In this document: positions 17,305 to 27,269 of the stretch, piece by piece
Numbering within the stretch: the first letter of the stretch is position 1
How the letters are laid out: each line of letters begins with the position of its first letter
NCBI RefSeq assembly: GCF_003863365.1
Contig: NZ_RQXT01000006.1
Span: 1 to 64,000 of the forward strand
DNA from: Mesorhizobium tamadayense
GTDB taxonomy: Bacteria; Pseudomonadota; Alphaproteobacteria; Rhizobiales; Rhizobiaceae
DNA length: 64,000 bases
Direction: 5' to 3'
Notes under the pieces: generated by a model
The model's database searches: none
Told to the model about the DNA's origin: nothing
Seen by the model: the letters and a program-made list of their open reading frames with translations, nothing else
Position numbers and translations under genes: made by a program

Positions 17305-18189
17305 TCACCGGTAATGCACGCGCCGCTCGATGAAGCGGAACTGGACGATGGTGAGGGCGACGATGAGCAGCATCAGGATGATGCTCTGCGCGGCCGCGCC
17401 CGAATAGTCGAGGCCTCTGAACCCGTCGGAATAGATCTTGTAGACCATCAGATTGGTGGCGTTGGCCGGGCCGCCGGCGGTCATGATGTCGACGATGCCA
17501 AAAGAGTCCTGGAAGCTCTCGGTTATGTTGATGACCAAGAGGAAGAAGATCGTCGGCGTGATCAGCGGAAACTGGATGTCCCGGAAGCGGCGGACGACGC
17601 CGGACCCGTCCATCGCCGCCGCCTCAATCAGCGAGCGCGGGATCGCCTGCAGGGCAGCGAGGAAGAAGATGAAATTATAGCCGACATATTTCCAGGAGAA
17701 AGCGAGGATGATGGAGGCCATCGCATCGGCGCCGTCGAGGCCGGGGTCCCAGAAGCCCGGCCAGAACTGATTGGCGAAAGCCATGAAGCCGGCTTCAGGC
17801 GCCAGGATGAAACGGAACGCCAGCGCCAGCGCAGGTGCCGCGATGCCGTAGGGCCAGATCAGCACGACGCGGTAGAGCCGCGAGCCGGCAAGCTGGCGGT
17901 CTGTCAGCGTGGCGAGCACCAGCGCGATGGTCATGGCAAGACCGGTGCTGATCCCGGCAAAGACAAGGCTGGTGGTGATCGAGTTCCAATAGTCGGCATT
18001 GGCGAGGATCGACCGGAAATTCTCGAGGCCGACCCAGATATTGCCGCCGCCCCAAGGCTGCTGCAGCGTCAGCGACCAGTAGACGGCCTGTCCGGCCGGC
18101 CAGTAGAAGAAGGTGAAGATCAGGATCAGCTGCGGCACCGCGAACAGGATGCCGATCGTCCATCTGCCGAAAGTGACGCGTTTTTCCAT
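17305..18189 (-). CDS. ugpA: sn-glycerol-3-phosphate ABC transporter permease UgpA
   Basis: A 294-residue MalF-type permease starting MEKRVTFGRWTIGILFAVPQ. It has six predicted helices and an EAA loop with SLIEAAAMDGSGVVRRFRDIQFP. The segments FYWPAGQAVYWSL and DSFGIVDIMTAGGPANATN are characteristic of UgpA. It follows ugpB after 88 bases that carry an intercistronic hairpin. Confidence 0.92.
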   Translation of the reverse strand: MEKRVTFGRWTIGILFAVPQLILIFTFFYWPAGQAVYWSLTLQQPWGGGNIWVGLENFRSILANADYWNSITTSLVFAGISTGLAMTIALVLATLTDRQLAGSRLYRVVLIWPYGIAAPALALAFRFILAPEAGFMAFANQFWPGFWDPGLDGADAMASIILAFSWKYVGYNFIFFLAALQAIPRSLIEAAAMDGSGVVRRFRDIQFPLITPTIFFLLVINITESFQDSFGIVDIMTAGGPANATNLMVYKIYSDGFRGLDYSGAAAQSIILMLLIVALTIVQFRFIERRVHYR

Positions 18190-18231
18190 CGATCCGCCGA
18201 AGCCGCCGAACGGCTAGCCCTGATAAGAAGC

Positions 18232-18261
18232 GGCCGCCCGCCAGTTTATCGGCGGACGGCC
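18232..18261 (-). repeat. Intercistronic hairpin between ugpB and ugpA
   Basis: GGCCGCCCGCC (18232-18242) pairs with GGCGGACGGCC (18251-18261) with one mismatch around an 8-nt loop. No T-run follows in the direction of transcription. It probably protects the ugpB part of the message from 3' decay rather than terminating. Confidence 0.55.
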
Positions 18262-18277
18262 TTGAAATGTCTACCGC

Positions 18278-19630
18278 TCAGGGCAGCGTCTTGTTCGGGT
18301 AGGTCTGCTGGAAGCGATCGAGGATCGCGTCACCGTTCTTGACCAGCGCGTCCACGCCGTCCTGCACGCTTTCCTTGTTGGCGAAGATCGCCTGCATCTG
18401 CGTGCCGAACTCGGCGCGGATTTGGGTGAAGTTGCCGAGGCGGATGCCGCGGGTGATCTCGGTCGGCTCCGAGGCGGTCAGGCTTTCGATCGCCACTTCA
18501 CGGCCCTTGTAGGGCGCCTTGTCGTAGAAGCCGTTTGCCTTCATGTATTCGAAGCCCGACTTCGTCACCGGGATGTAGCCGGTGTTGGTCGACCAGAACA
18601 AAGCGGTCTTGGGGTCGTGGATGAAGTTGAGGAAAGCGGCCGCGCCCTTGTATTCTGCGTCCGACTTGCCGGAGAGCACCCACAGCGAAGCGCCGCCGAC
18701 CAGCGAGTTCTTGCGCTCGGTGCCGGCATAGACCGGCAGCTCGGCGACATCCCAGCTCATGCCTTCCTTCTTGGTCTTGCCGACCGTGCCGTGGTCGCCG
18801 ACCGAGGTCATGATGACCTGGCAGGTGCCGGTCGCGAAGGCCTGCACCATGTCCTGGCCGAGGTCCTTCGACTTGATCTTGATCAGGCCGTCATCATACC
18901 ACTTCTTGAGATCGGTGACGTACTGGACGAACTTGGTCTTGTTCATTTCCAGGCGAGCGTCGAGGCCGTCATAGCCGTTGTTCTTGGTGGCGATCGGCTG
19001 GTTGTGGATGGCCGAGAACTGCTCCATCAGCTGCCAGCTTTCATTGGCCGAGATGTTGATCGCCATCGGGCAATCATAGCCGGCGTCCTTCAGCGCCTTG
19101 AGGTCGGCGCCGACGTCTTCCCAGGTCTTCGGCGCCTCGGTCTTGCCGATCTTGGCGAAGGCGTCCTTGTTCCAGTACATCAGCGCCGTCGACGAGTTGA
19201 ACGGGAAAGACAGCATCTCGCCCTTCGAGGTCGCGTAATAGCGGGCGATGCCGGGGAAATAGTCGCTGTAGTCGATCTTGTAGCCATTTTCCTCCATCAG
19301 CTTGTCGGCAGGCTTGTAGGCGCCCGACAGCATCATGGTGGCGGTGCCGACGTCATAGACCTGGACGACGGTGGGCTGCTTGCCGGCGCGGAAGGCGGCA
19401 ATCGTGTTCTGCAGCGTGGCGTCGTAATTGCCCTGGCTGGTGCACACGACCTGGTAGTCGGACTGCGAGGCGTTGAAGTTCTTGCACAGCGTGTCGACGA
19501 CGCGTGCGAGATCGCCCGACAGGCCGAACCAGAAATCGAATTTGACCGGCTCTGCAAAGGCGGGAACCGCGAGCGCGGTGCCGAGCGCGCCGGCGGCAAG
19601 GGCAGTGAGGCCCCGCTTGATGATCGTCAT
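18278..19630 (-). CDS. ugpB: sn-glycerol-3-phosphate-binding periplasmic protein
   Basis: A 450-residue binding protein with signal peptide ending AVPAFAEP. The mature start FDFWFGLSGDLARVVDTLC and the segment IAAFRAGKQPTVVQVYDVGTATMM are diagnostic of UgpB. The open frame extends to 19786, but the ATG at 19630 has SD GAGGGAAAAACC and a proper signal peptide, so it is the start used. UgpB captures glycerol-3-phosphate and glycerophosphodiesters, commonly under phosphate control (PhoB). Confidence 0.92.
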   Translation of the reverse strand: MTIIKRGLTALAAGALGTALAVPAFAEPVKFDFWFGLSGDLARVVDTLCKNFNASQSDYQVVCTSQGNYDATLQNTIAAFRAGKQPTVVQVYDVGTATMMLSGAYKPADKLMEENGYKIDYSDYFPGIARYYATSKGEMLSFPFNSSTALMYWNKDAFAKIGKTEAPKTWEDVGADLKALKDAGYDCPMAINISANESWQLMEQFSAIHNQPIATKNNGYDGLDARLEMNKTKFVQYVTDLKKWYDDGLIKIKSKDLGQDMVQAFATGTCQVIMTSVGDHGTVGKTKKEGMSWDVAELPVYAGTERKNSLVGGASLWVLSGKSDAEYKGAAAFLNFIHDPKTALFWSTNTGYIPVTKSGFEYMKANGFYDKAPYKGREVAIESLTASEPTEITRGIRLGNFTQIRAEFGTQMQAIFANKESVQDGVDALVKNGDAILDRFQQTYPNKTLP

Positions 19631-19779
19631 GGTTTTTCCCTCTTGAGTGGCAGTTGACAAGGTTTTGCGCAAGTCCTTGCCCGCTCTCTTAGAGAAGGTA
19701 TGTGACAGTTCTGTTGTGGCCCCAAACTCAGTAGGTGGGTCCTGTAGGCGGCCGCTCTCTCCTCCCCTCGGCGGTCGCA

Positions 19780-19797
19780 CCGGCATGAAAACGTCAT
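19780..19797 (+). promoter_or_regulatory. Weak candidate Pho box
   Basis: CCGGCAT-GAAA-ACGTCAT contains two 7-mers 11 bases apart, each matching the PhoB half-site CTGTCAT at five of seven positions. It lies between ugpB and the divergent EEP-family gene. It is oriented towards the latter, so the assignment is tentative. Confidence 0.25.
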
Positions 19798-19847
19798 ATC
19801 GGCGGCCTAGGAAGCTAGGGCACTAAAAAGCGGCGTAAAGACAGCCT

Positions 19848-20918
19848 ATGATTAACCGGCTAAATTGGACAAGTGACATGCTGGTCCCGCAATTGACCCA
19901 TGTGGCGATTACCGAACGCCATGCGATGCGGGAAGGCCCGCGCGACAGCGCCACCCATATGCGCCACGCCGCCGCCATTCCGGCGCTGGGCGAGATCGAG
20001 ATCGGCGGCAAGGCATCCCGGGACGGCGCCGGCGACAGCCTGACGGTGATGGCCTGGAACGTCGAGCGGCTTCGCCATGTCGAAGCGATTGCCGCGACGA
20101 TCGCCGGCCAGGCGCCGGACGTGGTGCTGCTGACCGAGTTGGACAAAGGCATGGCCCGCTCCGGCAACGGTCATCCGTTGAGCCGGCTTACCGATCGGCT
20201 CGGCCATGCCTTTGCCTATGGCGTCGAGTTCGTCGAACTCGGCACCGGCAACGAGACGGAACAGACGGCGACCGGCGAGGCCGAGAATGAGGAAGGCTTT
20301 CACGGCAATGCCGTGACGAGCGCCGTGCCGCTGAACCGTCCATTCCTCATTCGCCTGGATGCCGCCGGCGGTTGGTTTCGGCCCGAGCGCGGCCAGCCGC
20401 GCATCGGCGGTCGCATGGCGATCGGCGGCCAGGTGCTGCTCGGCGAGCGCCGGGTGACTGTCGTTTCGGTGCATCTCGAAAACCGCACTGGTCCCGCCGG
20501 TCGGGCGGACCAGACACGCCATCTCCTCGATGCCATCGACAAATACGATGCGGACGCGCCCGTGCTGATTGGCGGCGACTTCAACACGCTGACCGCCAGC
20601 CACGAAGAACGTCACGACGACCGGGCGGCATGGCTGGCGCGCGTCGCCGCCGAACCGGGCCGGCTGATCAACGTCGAGCGCCACGAACCATTGTTCCAGT
20701 TGCTTGCCGAACGCGGCTACGGCTGGCGCGATGCCAACACGCTCGACCGGCCGACCCAGCGGCGCGCCTCCGGCGATCCGACGCCGACCGGCCGCATCGA
20801 CTGGTTCTTCACCCGCGGCCTTGCGGCAACAGCGCCGGCCACCCTGCCGGCGCTGTTGCCGGATGGCAGCCCGAGCGCCGATCACGACGCGCTCGTCGTC
20901 ACGGTTCGCGTTGAATGA
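19848..20918 (+). CDS. Endonuclease/exonuclease/phosphatase (EEP) family protein
   Basis: A 356-residue protein of the EEP (DNase I/APE1-like) superfamily. Visible catalytic motifs are MAWNVERLRH (Asn), VVLLTELDKG (metal-binding Glu), VVSVHLENRTG, GGDFNTLT (Asp/Asn) and a C-terminal ADHDALVV that supplies the Asp-His pair. No signal peptide is seen. The first about 60 residues are not part of the domain; an ATG at 19878 is an alternative start. Substrate could be a phosphodiester, phospholipid or nucleic acid. The divergent ugp operon is suggestive of phosphate metabolism but not decisive. Confidence 0.8.
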   Translation: MINRLNWTSDMLVPQLTHVAITERHAMREGPRDSATHMRHAAAIPALGEIEIGGKASRDGAGDSLTVMAWNVERLRHVEAIAATIAGQAPDVVLLTELDKGMARSGNGHPLSRLTDRLGHAFAYGVEFVELGTGNETEQTATGEAENEEGFHGNAVTSAVPLNRPFLIRLDAAGGWFRPERGQPRIGGRMAIGGQVLLGERRVTVVSVHLENRTGPAGRADQTRHLLDAIDKYDADAPVLIGGDFNTLTASHEERHDDRAAWLARVAAEPGRLINVERHEPLFQLLAERGYGWRDANTLDRPTQRRASGDPTPTGRIDWFFTRGLAATAPATLPALLPDGSPSADHDALVVTVRVE

Positions 20919-21048
20919 CGGCGGTTCGGCCGCCGGACAATACAAACTGAGAGGCACGCCTTGGTTGCAGGCGCGCTAATCGATTCTTCAGCCGTCGAGC
21001 CCTAATCAATCTCAACTTGATTGATGCGGGAAGATCAGGTGAAGCAAG

Positions 21049-23490
21049 ATGTTGACCGTCTATAATTGCATCGTGCACGAGCATGATCTGAGACTGGTCG
21101 CGCTTGCCGCGCTCATTTGCGGTATCTCGTCTTTTTCGGCGGTCAATCTTCTTCGCCATGTCGAGCAATCGACCAGTCGGTATCGCTATGCATGGCTGTT
21201 GATTGCGGCCACGGCCACCGGATTCGGCATCTGGGCGACGCATTTCATCGCCATGGTCGCCTTCACGCCGGGAATACCCAATGCCTATAACGCGGAGCTC
21301 TCGGCGCTTTCGCTGGCGGCTTCCGTCATCCTGACGGCGGCGGGAATGTGGATCGCCACGGTGCGCGGCGGCATCGATCACTACCTTGTCGGCGGCGCCG
21401 TGCTCGGCGCCGGCATCGCCGTGATGCACTATACCGGCATGGCGGCGTTCGAGGTCCAGGGCAGGATCGTCTGGAATGAGTTGCTCGTCGCGCTTTCGCT
21501 GGTGGCGGGCGTCACGCTTGCCGCGCTTTCGCTGCTCGTCGCGTTGCGCCGCCCATCGACCCTGGCGACGATCGCCGCCGCCGTCATGCTGACGCTGGCG
21601 ATCTGCACCTTGCATTTCATCGCCATGGCCGCCGTGTCGATCTACCCGGATTCCTCGATAGAAATCTCTCAGTTCACCATAGCGCCGATGTCGCAGGCCT
21701 TCGCCGCAGCGGCGGGGAGCTTGGTCATCCTGGTGCTCTCGGCCGCCGCGCTGCGCATCGATCTGCGCTTCCGCCGGCACCGGGTCGAGGCCGAGCGCAT
21801 GCATGGCCTGGCGAATGCCGCCGTGGAAGGGCTCATCGTCTGCGACGGCAGCCGCATCGTCAGCGCCAACGACAGCATCGCGGCGCTGAGCGGCATCGCG
21901 CCCGGCACGCTGAACACGATGACGCTTGGCGACCTTTTCGGCGAGCGTATTGCCTCGAGCATTGCCGCCGGCAACGGCCAAGCGCAGGAAACCGAGCTGC
22001 GCAGCCAGGACGGCACCCGGATTCCCGTCGAGCTGATCGCCCGCAGCATCGACTATTGCGGCAAGCCTCACGATGTCGTCGCCGTCCGCGACACACGCGA
22101 GCGCAAGAAGGCCGAGCAGGAGATCGTTCGCCTCGCGCATTTCGACCCGCTGACCGGGCTTGCCAATCGCCGCAGCTTCACCGGCCGGCTCGAAGCCGAG
22201 ATCGCCGCGGCGGACGGCAGCGGCAAGGGCGGGCAGCTTGCGCTGATGCTTCTCGATCTCGACCGTTTCAAGGAAGTGAACGACCTCTTCGGTCATGCCG
22301 CGGGCGACGCCGTGCTGCAAAGAGTGGCGCAATGCGCTTCGAGCGTGCTGCGCCATGGGCAGATGCTCGCCCGCCTCGGCGGCGACGAGTTCGCCATCAT
22401 CGCCCCTAACCTTCCCGGACCGCAGGCTGCCGGCCGCATCGCCGAGGCGGTACTTTCCGCGCTGCGCCAGGAGAGCCAGCTGTCGCCCGGCGGTGAGCTG
22501 GTGTCGGCCAGCGTCGGCATCGCCCTCTACCCGCTGGACGCCGACGAGCAGGCGGCGCTGGTCAGCCACGCCGACACCGCGCTCTATCGCGCCAAGGCCG
22601 AGGGCAAAGACACTTTCCGCTATTTCGAGGCCTCGATGGGTGCCGAGACGCGCGACCGGCGCGCCATGGAGCATGATTTGCGTCAGGCGGTGGCGCGCGG
22701 CGAGTTCCGGCTGGTCTACCAGCCGCAGAAGGAAATCAGCAGCGGCAAGATGATCGGCTTCGAAGCCTTGATCCGCTGGCATCATCCGGAGCGCGGCAAT
22801 ATCCCGCCGTCCGTTTTCATCCCCGTGGCCGAGGACAGCGGCGCCATCGCCCAGATCGGCGAATGGGTGCTGGCGACGGCTTGCGAGGAAGCCGCGCGCT
22901 GGAAGAATCCGCTGACGATCGCCGTCAACGTCTCGGCGGTGCAGCTTCACAACCCGAATTTCAGCTGCAAGGTGCACGAGATCCTTCTCCGCACCGGCCT
23001 TGCGCCCGGCCGGTTGGAGCTTGAAGTGACCGAGACGGCGCTTATCAAGGATATGCCGCGGGCGCTGGCGACCCTGCGGCAGGTCAAGGCGCTTGGTGTC
23101 CGCGTCGCGATGGACGACTTTGGAACCGGCTATTCGTCCCTTTCCAATCTGCGCGCCTTCCCCTTCGACAAGATCAAGATCGACGGCTCATTCATAAAGT
23201 CGGTCGACACGAACGGCCAGGTCGCGGCCATCGTGCGCGCCGTGCTGGGGCTGGGGCGAGGCCTCGGCCTGCCGGTTCTGGCCGAAGGCGTCGAGACGCT
23301 GGACGAATTGCGCTTCCTCGATGCCGAGGACTGCGAGATCGGCCAGGGATACTATCTCGGCAGGCCAGGCCCGATCGAAACCTTCAGCGAGCTGACCGGC
23401 GTGCTGGCGCTGGCAGCCAACGATCGCGTTGGATCGCGCGGCGGCAGCATTCTGATTCTGGAGCCGGCCGCCGCATCCCGCTCGATCTGA
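21049..23490 (+). CDS. MHYT-GGDEF-EAL c-di-GMP sensor/turnover protein
   Basis: An 813-residue membrane protein. The N-terminal 230 residues form a seven-helix MHYT domain with repeated motifs THFIAM, MHYTGM and LHFIAM, proposed to bind copper and sense O2, CO or NO. A PAS-like segment follows (about 245-335). The GGDEF domain has RLGGDEFAII and the EAL domain starts with GFEALIRWHHPERG. It retains ELEVTETALI, DDFGTGYSSL and EGVE, so both synthesis and breakdown of c-di-GMP are possible. It is a stand-alone gene. Confidence 0.93.
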   Translation: MLTVYNCIVHEHDLRLVALAALICGISSFSAVNLLRHVEQSTSRYRYAWLLIAATATGFGIWATHFIAMVAFTPGIPNAYNAELSALSLAASVILTAAGMWIATVRGGIDHYLVGGAVLGAGIAVMHYTGMAAFEVQGRIVWNELLVALSLVAGVTLAALSLLVALRRPSTLATIAAAVMLTLAICTLHFIAMAAVSIYPDSSIEISQFTIAPMSQAFAAAAGSLVILVLSAAALRIDLRFRRHRVEAERMHGLANAAVEGLIVCDGSRIVSANDSIAALSGIAPGTLNTMTLGDLFGERIASSIAAGNGQAQETELRSQDGTRIPVELIARSIDYCGKPHDVVAVRDTRERKKAEQEIVRLAHFDPLTGLANRRSFTGRLEAEIAAADGSGKGGQLALMLLDLDRFKEVNDLFGHAAGDAVLQRVAQCASSVLRHGQMLARLGGDEFAIIAPNLPGPQAAGRIAEAVLSALRQESQLSPGGELVSASVGIALYPLDADEQAALVSHADTALYRAKAEGKDTFRYFEASMGAETRDRRAMEHDLRQAVARGEFRLVYQPQKEISSGKMIGFEALIRWHHPERGNIPPSVFIPVAEDSGAIAQIGEWVLATACEEAARWKNPLTIAVNVSAVQLHNPNFSCKVHEILLRTGLAPGRLELEVTETALIKDMPRALATLRQVKALGVRVAMDDFGTGYSSLSNLRAFPFDKIKIDGSFIKSVDTNGQVAAIVRAVLGLGRGLGLPVLAEGVETLDELRFLDAEDCEIGQGYYLGRPGPIETFSELTGVLALAANDRVGSRGGSILILEPAAASRSI

Positions 23491-23544
23491 TCGTTGCTCG
23501 ATCCGAAGGTCAGCGACGTAAAACCCGGCTTTCCTCTTTCGGGA

Positions 23545-24225
23545 TCACGGTGCAAGCGCGGCTTCCACCAGCCGCTTGGCATCAGGGCTCGACCATTCCG
23601 CCGGGCCGTTCATATGCGCGATCAAGCAGCCTTCGCCGTCGATCAGCATCGTCACCGGCAGGCCCAGCGCCAGGCCGCGCGTCTTGACCTCGTTGAACAG
23701 GGCAATCGTCGGGTCGCGGTAGTAACCGAGCGTCTCGACGCCGATCTCCTTGAGGAATTTCCTCGGCTTGGCGTCGTCGCCGGTGTCGACATTGACCGCG
23801 ACCACCTCGAAGGCGTTGCTGCCCTTTTCCTTCTGCAGCGCGTCGAGCGCCGGCATCTCGGCGCGGCAGGGCGCGCACCATGTCGCCCATAGATTGAGCA
23901 GCACCGTCTTGCCGGCATGATCAGCGATGGTCATCGGCTTGCCGTCGGGCCCGTTGAAGGCGAGGCTCTTCAGAGACTGCGGCGGATCGGCCGGCTGCAA
24001 CGCCGCGACCTGGCCGACGGCCTTGGCCGCAACCTGCTTGGCCCGCTCGGCCTTGACCTTGCAGGCAACCTCGTCCTTGCCGTCGGCACTCGCGGACTGA
24101 GGCGGGGCGTTGTTGCCAGAACCGCTCTCGCTGACATATACCGCGACCGCGCCGGCCAGCACGCCCGCCACCAGGGCGGCGAGGATGAGGCGCGGGGCCG
24201 GGAAGAATTTATTGCCGTCTGCCAT
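23545..24225 (-). CDS. tlpA: Thiol:disulfide interchange protein TlpA
   Basis: A 226-residue membrane-anchored thioredoxin-like protein. One N-terminal helix follows the basic start ([21 protein letters not shown]), then a periplasmic domain with the redox motif WCAPC in [15 protein letters not shown]. The cis-Pro region GLPVTMLID is present. TlpA reduces copper chaperones and cytochrome oxidase subunits in rhizobia. The open frame reaches 24462, but the ATG at 24225 gives a proper anchor. The start is only 36 bases from the divergent argH start, so the two promoters must overlap coding sequence. Confidence 0.9.
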   Translation of the reverse strand: MADGNKFFPAPRLILAALVAGVLAGAVAVYVSESGSGNNAPPQSASADGKDEVACKVKAERAKQVAAKAVGQVAALQPADPPQSLKSLAFNGPDGKPMTIADHAGKTVLLNLWATWCAPCRAEMPALDALQKEKGSNAFEVVAVNVDTGDDAKPRKFLKEIGVETLGYYRDPTIALFNEVKTRGLALGLPVTMLIDGEGCLIAHMNGPAEWSSPDAKRLVEAALAP

Positions 24226-24261
24226 TTTCTTAAAAACTGCTCCGGAGCACGGGTTATAGCG

Positions 24262-25662
24262 ATGAGCGACAAGAAGGCCAGCAACCAGATGTGGGGCGGA
24301 CGTTTTGCCTCGGGTCCGGCCGCGATCATGGAAGCGATCAACGCGTCGATCTCCTTCGACCGCAAACTCTACGCACAGGACATCCGCGGATCGATCGCCC
24401 ACAGCGAGATGCTGGCGCAAACGGGCATTATTTCGGCCGCCGATCAAGAAAAGATCGCTCACGGCCTAAACACGATCCTGAAAGAGATCGAAGCCGGCAG
24501 GTTCGAATTCTCGACCAAGCTCGAAGACATCCACATGAATGTCGAGGCGCGCCTTGCCGACTTGATCGGCCCGGCTGCGGGGCGCCTGCACACCGCCCGC
24601 TCGCGCAACGACCAGGTGGCGGTCGATCTGAGGCTCTGGGTCAAGGAAGAATGCCAGCGCGTCGCCCAGGCGCTGAAGGACCTCATCGCCGCGTTCCTCG
24701 AACGCGCCGAGGAGCACGCGGCGACGGTGATGCCCGGCTTTACCCATATGCAGGCCGCGCAGCCGGTGACCTTCGGCCATCACTGCATGGCCTATGTCGA
24801 GATGTTTTCCCGCGATCTCTCGCGCGTTCGCGATGCCATCGAGCGGATGAACGAAAGCCCGCTGGGCGCCGCGGCGCTCGCCGGCACCAGCTTCGGTATC
24901 GACCGCCACATGACGGCGAAGGCGCTCGGCTTCCGCGAGCCGATGCGCAATTCCCTGGACAGCGTTTCCGATCGCGACTTCGCGCTCGAGTTCCTTGCGA
25001 TCGCCGCGATTTGCGGCACGCATCTGTCGCGGCTGGCCGAGGAGATCATCATCTGGTCGACGCCGCAATTCGGCTTCGTCCGCCTGTCGGATAGCTTCTC
25101 CACCGGCTCCTCGATCATGCCGCAGAAGAAAAATCCCGACGCCGCCGAGCTGGTGCGCGGCAAGACCGGCCGCATCAACGGCCACCTGGTCGGCCTGCTG
25201 ACGGTGATGAAGGGCATGCCGCTGACCTATGGCAAGGACATGCAGGAGGACAAGGAATCGGTCTTCGACGCCGCCGAGACGCTCGACCTGATGCTGGCGG
25301 CGACCGCCGGCATGGTGCGCGACATGACCGTGAACGCTACCGCCATGAAGAAGGCCGCCGGCGCGGGTCACGCGACCGCCACCGACCTCGCCGACTGGCT
25401 GGTGCGCAATCTCGGCCTCCCCTTCCGCGAGGCCCATCACGTCACCGGCCGGGCAGTGGCTCTTGCCGAGGAGAAGAAGGTCGGCCTGGAAAAGCTTTCG
25501 CTGGAGGACCTGCGCTCGATCCATCCGGGCATCACCGACGGCATCTTCTCGGTGCTCGCCGTGCAGAATTCGGTGAGGAGCCGCACGAGTTTCGGCGGCA
25601 CCGCGCCGTCGGAGGTGAAGAAGCAGATCCGTTACTGGAAAAAGCGGCTGGCCAAGGCGTGA
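24262..25662 (+). CDS. argH: Argininosuccinate lyase
   Basis: A 466-residue enzyme of the fumarase/aspartase superfamily that splits argininosuccinate into arginine and fumarate. The start [15 protein letters not shown] and the signature loop [12 protein letters not shown] are diagnostic, and [10 protein letters not shown] and TPGFTHMQ-like blocks are intact. The longer open frame back to 23917 is shadow sequence from tlpA. The small lipoprotein and lysA follow in the same direction, an order common in Rhizobiales. Confidence 0.97.
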   Translation: MSDKKASNQMWGGRFASGPAAIMEAINASISFDRKLYAQDIRGSIAHSEMLAQTGIISAADQEKIAHGLNTILKEIEAGRFEFSTKLEDIHMNVEARLADLIGPAAGRLHTARSRNDQVAVDLRLWVKEECQRVAQALKDLIAAFLERAEEHAATVMPGFTHMQAAQPVTFGHHCMAYVEMFSRDLSRVRDAIERMNESPLGAAALAGTSFGIDRHMTAKALGFREPMRNSLDSVSDRDFALEFLAIAAICGTHLSRLAEEIIIWSTPQFGFVRLSDSFSTGSSIMPQKKNPDAAELVRGKTGRINGHLVGLLTVMKGMPLTYGKDMQEDKESVFDAAETLDLMLAATAGMVRDMTVNATAMKKAAGAGHATATDLADWLVRNLGLPFREAHHVTGRAVALAEEKKVGLEKLSLEDLRSIHPGITDGIFSVLAVQNSVRSRTSFGGTAPSEVKKQIRYWKKRLAKA

Positions 25663-25735
25663 TGCCGGATGCAATACGCCGAAAACTCGGCTAAAAGCGG
25701 CACCACAAGAAAAACAGTTTCGGACGGATGGATCG

Positions 25736-25942
25736 ATGACCGGAAGCAGGATTTTGGTGACGCTCGCGCTGCTCGCGGCGATGGTTGCCGTCACGGCCTG
25801 CGGCAGGAGAGGCGGCCTCGATACGCCCTATGAGGCGGCCGTTCAGGCGCGCAAGGACGCGGAAAAGGCGAAGCAGCCGCTGCCGCCCGAGCCGGAGAAA
25901 CCGGTCAAGGACAAGAAGTTCATTCTCGACCCCTTGCTCTAG
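25736..25942 (+). CDS. lptM: Small lipoprotein, LptM-like
   Basis: A 68-residue protein with a lipoprotein signal peptide and lipobox AVTACG (Cys 21), followed by GRRGGLDTP. The C-terminal half is charged and proline-rich (PPEPEKPVKDKKFILDPLL). Such proteins between argH and lysA are conserved in alphaproteobacteria and are annotated as LptM/YifL-like. In enterobacteria these help mature the LptD outer-membrane translocon. Function here is inferred from that family only. Confidence 0.75.
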   Translation: MTGSRILVTLALLAAMVAVTACGRRGGLDTPYEAAVQARKDAEKAKQPLPPEPEKPVKDKKFILDPLL

Positions 25943-25993
25943 AGCCGACGAGATCATCCGATCTCATCGTGCTCCAATTTTCGGACCTTTCCA

Positions 25994-27262
25994 GTGAACC
26001 ATTTCGACTACCGCGACGGCGTGCTCCACGCCGAGGATGTGGCAATCCCCGATATCGCCGCTAGCGTCGGCACGCCCTTTTATTGCTATTCGACCGCGAC
26101 GCTGACCAGACATTTCCGTGTCTTCAGGCAAGCCTTCGCCGGCCTCGACGCGTTGGTCTGCTACGCCATGAAGGCTAATTCCAACCAGGCCGTGCTGAGG
26201 ACGCTTGCCATGCAAGGCGCCGGCGCCGACGTGGTGTCGGAAGGTGAATTGCGCCGCGCCTTGGCTGCAGGCATTCCGGCCGGCAAGATCCTGTTTTCGG
26301 GCGTCGGCAAGACCGCGCGGGAAATGGACTTCGCCCTCGCTGCCGGCATCCTCTGCTTCAACGTCGAATCCGAGCCGGAACTCGACCTGCTGTCGGCGCG
26401 CGCGACCGCGCTCGGCAAGGTGGCGCCCGTCTCGCTGCGCATCAATCCGGATGTCGATGCCAAGACCCACAAGAAGATCTCCACCGGCAAGGCGGAGAAC
26501 AAGTTCGGCATTCCGTGGCAGCGGGCGCGCCAGGTCTATGCCCGCGCGGCGAAGCTCCCCGGCATCAAGGTGACCGGTATCGACACCCATATCGGCAGCC
26601 AGATCACCGAGCTGCAGCCCTTCGACGACGCCTTCGCGCTGCTTGTCGAACTGGTCGGCGTGCTGCGCGCTGATGGCCATGCGATCGAGCATATCGACCT
26701 TGGCGGCGGCCTCGGCATCCCATACCGTGTCGACAACAGCCCGCCGCCGCTGCCCGACGCTTACGCCGAGATCGTCCGCAAGCATGTCACCCGGCTCGGC
26801 CTGAAGGTGATGTTCGAGCCCGGCCGCCTGATCGTCGGCAATGCCGGCATCCTCGTCTCGGAAGTGATCTATGTGAAGGAAGGCGACGCCAGGAACTTCC
26901 TCGTCGTCGACGCCGCCATGAACGACCTGATCCGGCCGACGCTCTACGACGCCTTCCACGACATCAAGCCGGTGGTGCAGCCGCCGGCCGCCACGCCACG
27001 CATGAAGGTCGATATTGTCGGGCCTGTCTGCGAGACCGGCGATTTCCTTGGCCTCGACCGCGATCTGCCCAGGCTGAAGGCCGGCGAGCTCGTCGCCGTC
27101 GCCACCGCAGGCGCATACGGCGCGGTGCAGGCCGGCACCTACAACACACGCCTTCTGGTGCCGGAAGTGCTGGTAGACGGCGACCGTTTTCACGTCGTGC
27201 GGCCGCGCCAGACCTATGAAGAACTGATCGGGCTCGATTCGATCCCGGATTGGCTGAAGTAG
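25994..27262 (+). CDS. lysA: Diaminopimelate decarboxylase
   Basis: A 422-residue fold-III PLP enzyme that converts meso-diaminopimelate to lysine. K60 in VCYAMKANSN is the PLP lysine; HIGSQI, GGGLGIPY and CETGDFLG carry phosphate- and substrate-binding residues. The downstream ArsR gene converges on it, with seven bases between the stops. Confidence 0.97.
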   Translation: MNHFDYRDGVLHAEDVAIPDIAASVGTPFYCYSTATLTRHFRVFRQAFAGLDALVCYAMKANSNQAVLRTLAMQGAGADVVSEGELRRALAAGIPAGKILFSGVGKTAREMDFALAAGILCFNVESEPELDLLSARATALGKVAPVSLRINPDVDAKTHKKISTGKAENKFGIPWQRARQVYARAAKLPGIKVTGIDTHIGSQITELQPFDDAFALLVELVGVLRADGHAIEHIDLGGGLGIPYRVDNSPPPLPDAYAEIVRKHVTRLGLKVMFEPGRLIVGNAGILVSEVIYVKEGDARNFLVVDAAMNDLIRPTLYDAFHDIKPVVQPPAATPRMKVDIVGPVCETGDFLGLDRDLPRLKAGELVAVATAGAYGAVQAGTYNTRLLVPEVLVDGDRFHVVRPRQTYEELIGLDSIPDWLK

Positions 27263-27269
27263 CGAAGCG

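Noticed and set aside
20899..22977. 692-codon open frame antisense to the MHYT-GGDEF-EAL gene
   Set aside because: Same high-GC artefact; composition (HRRGDE-rich) and lack of motifs contrast with the intact GGDEF and EAL motifs on the other strand.
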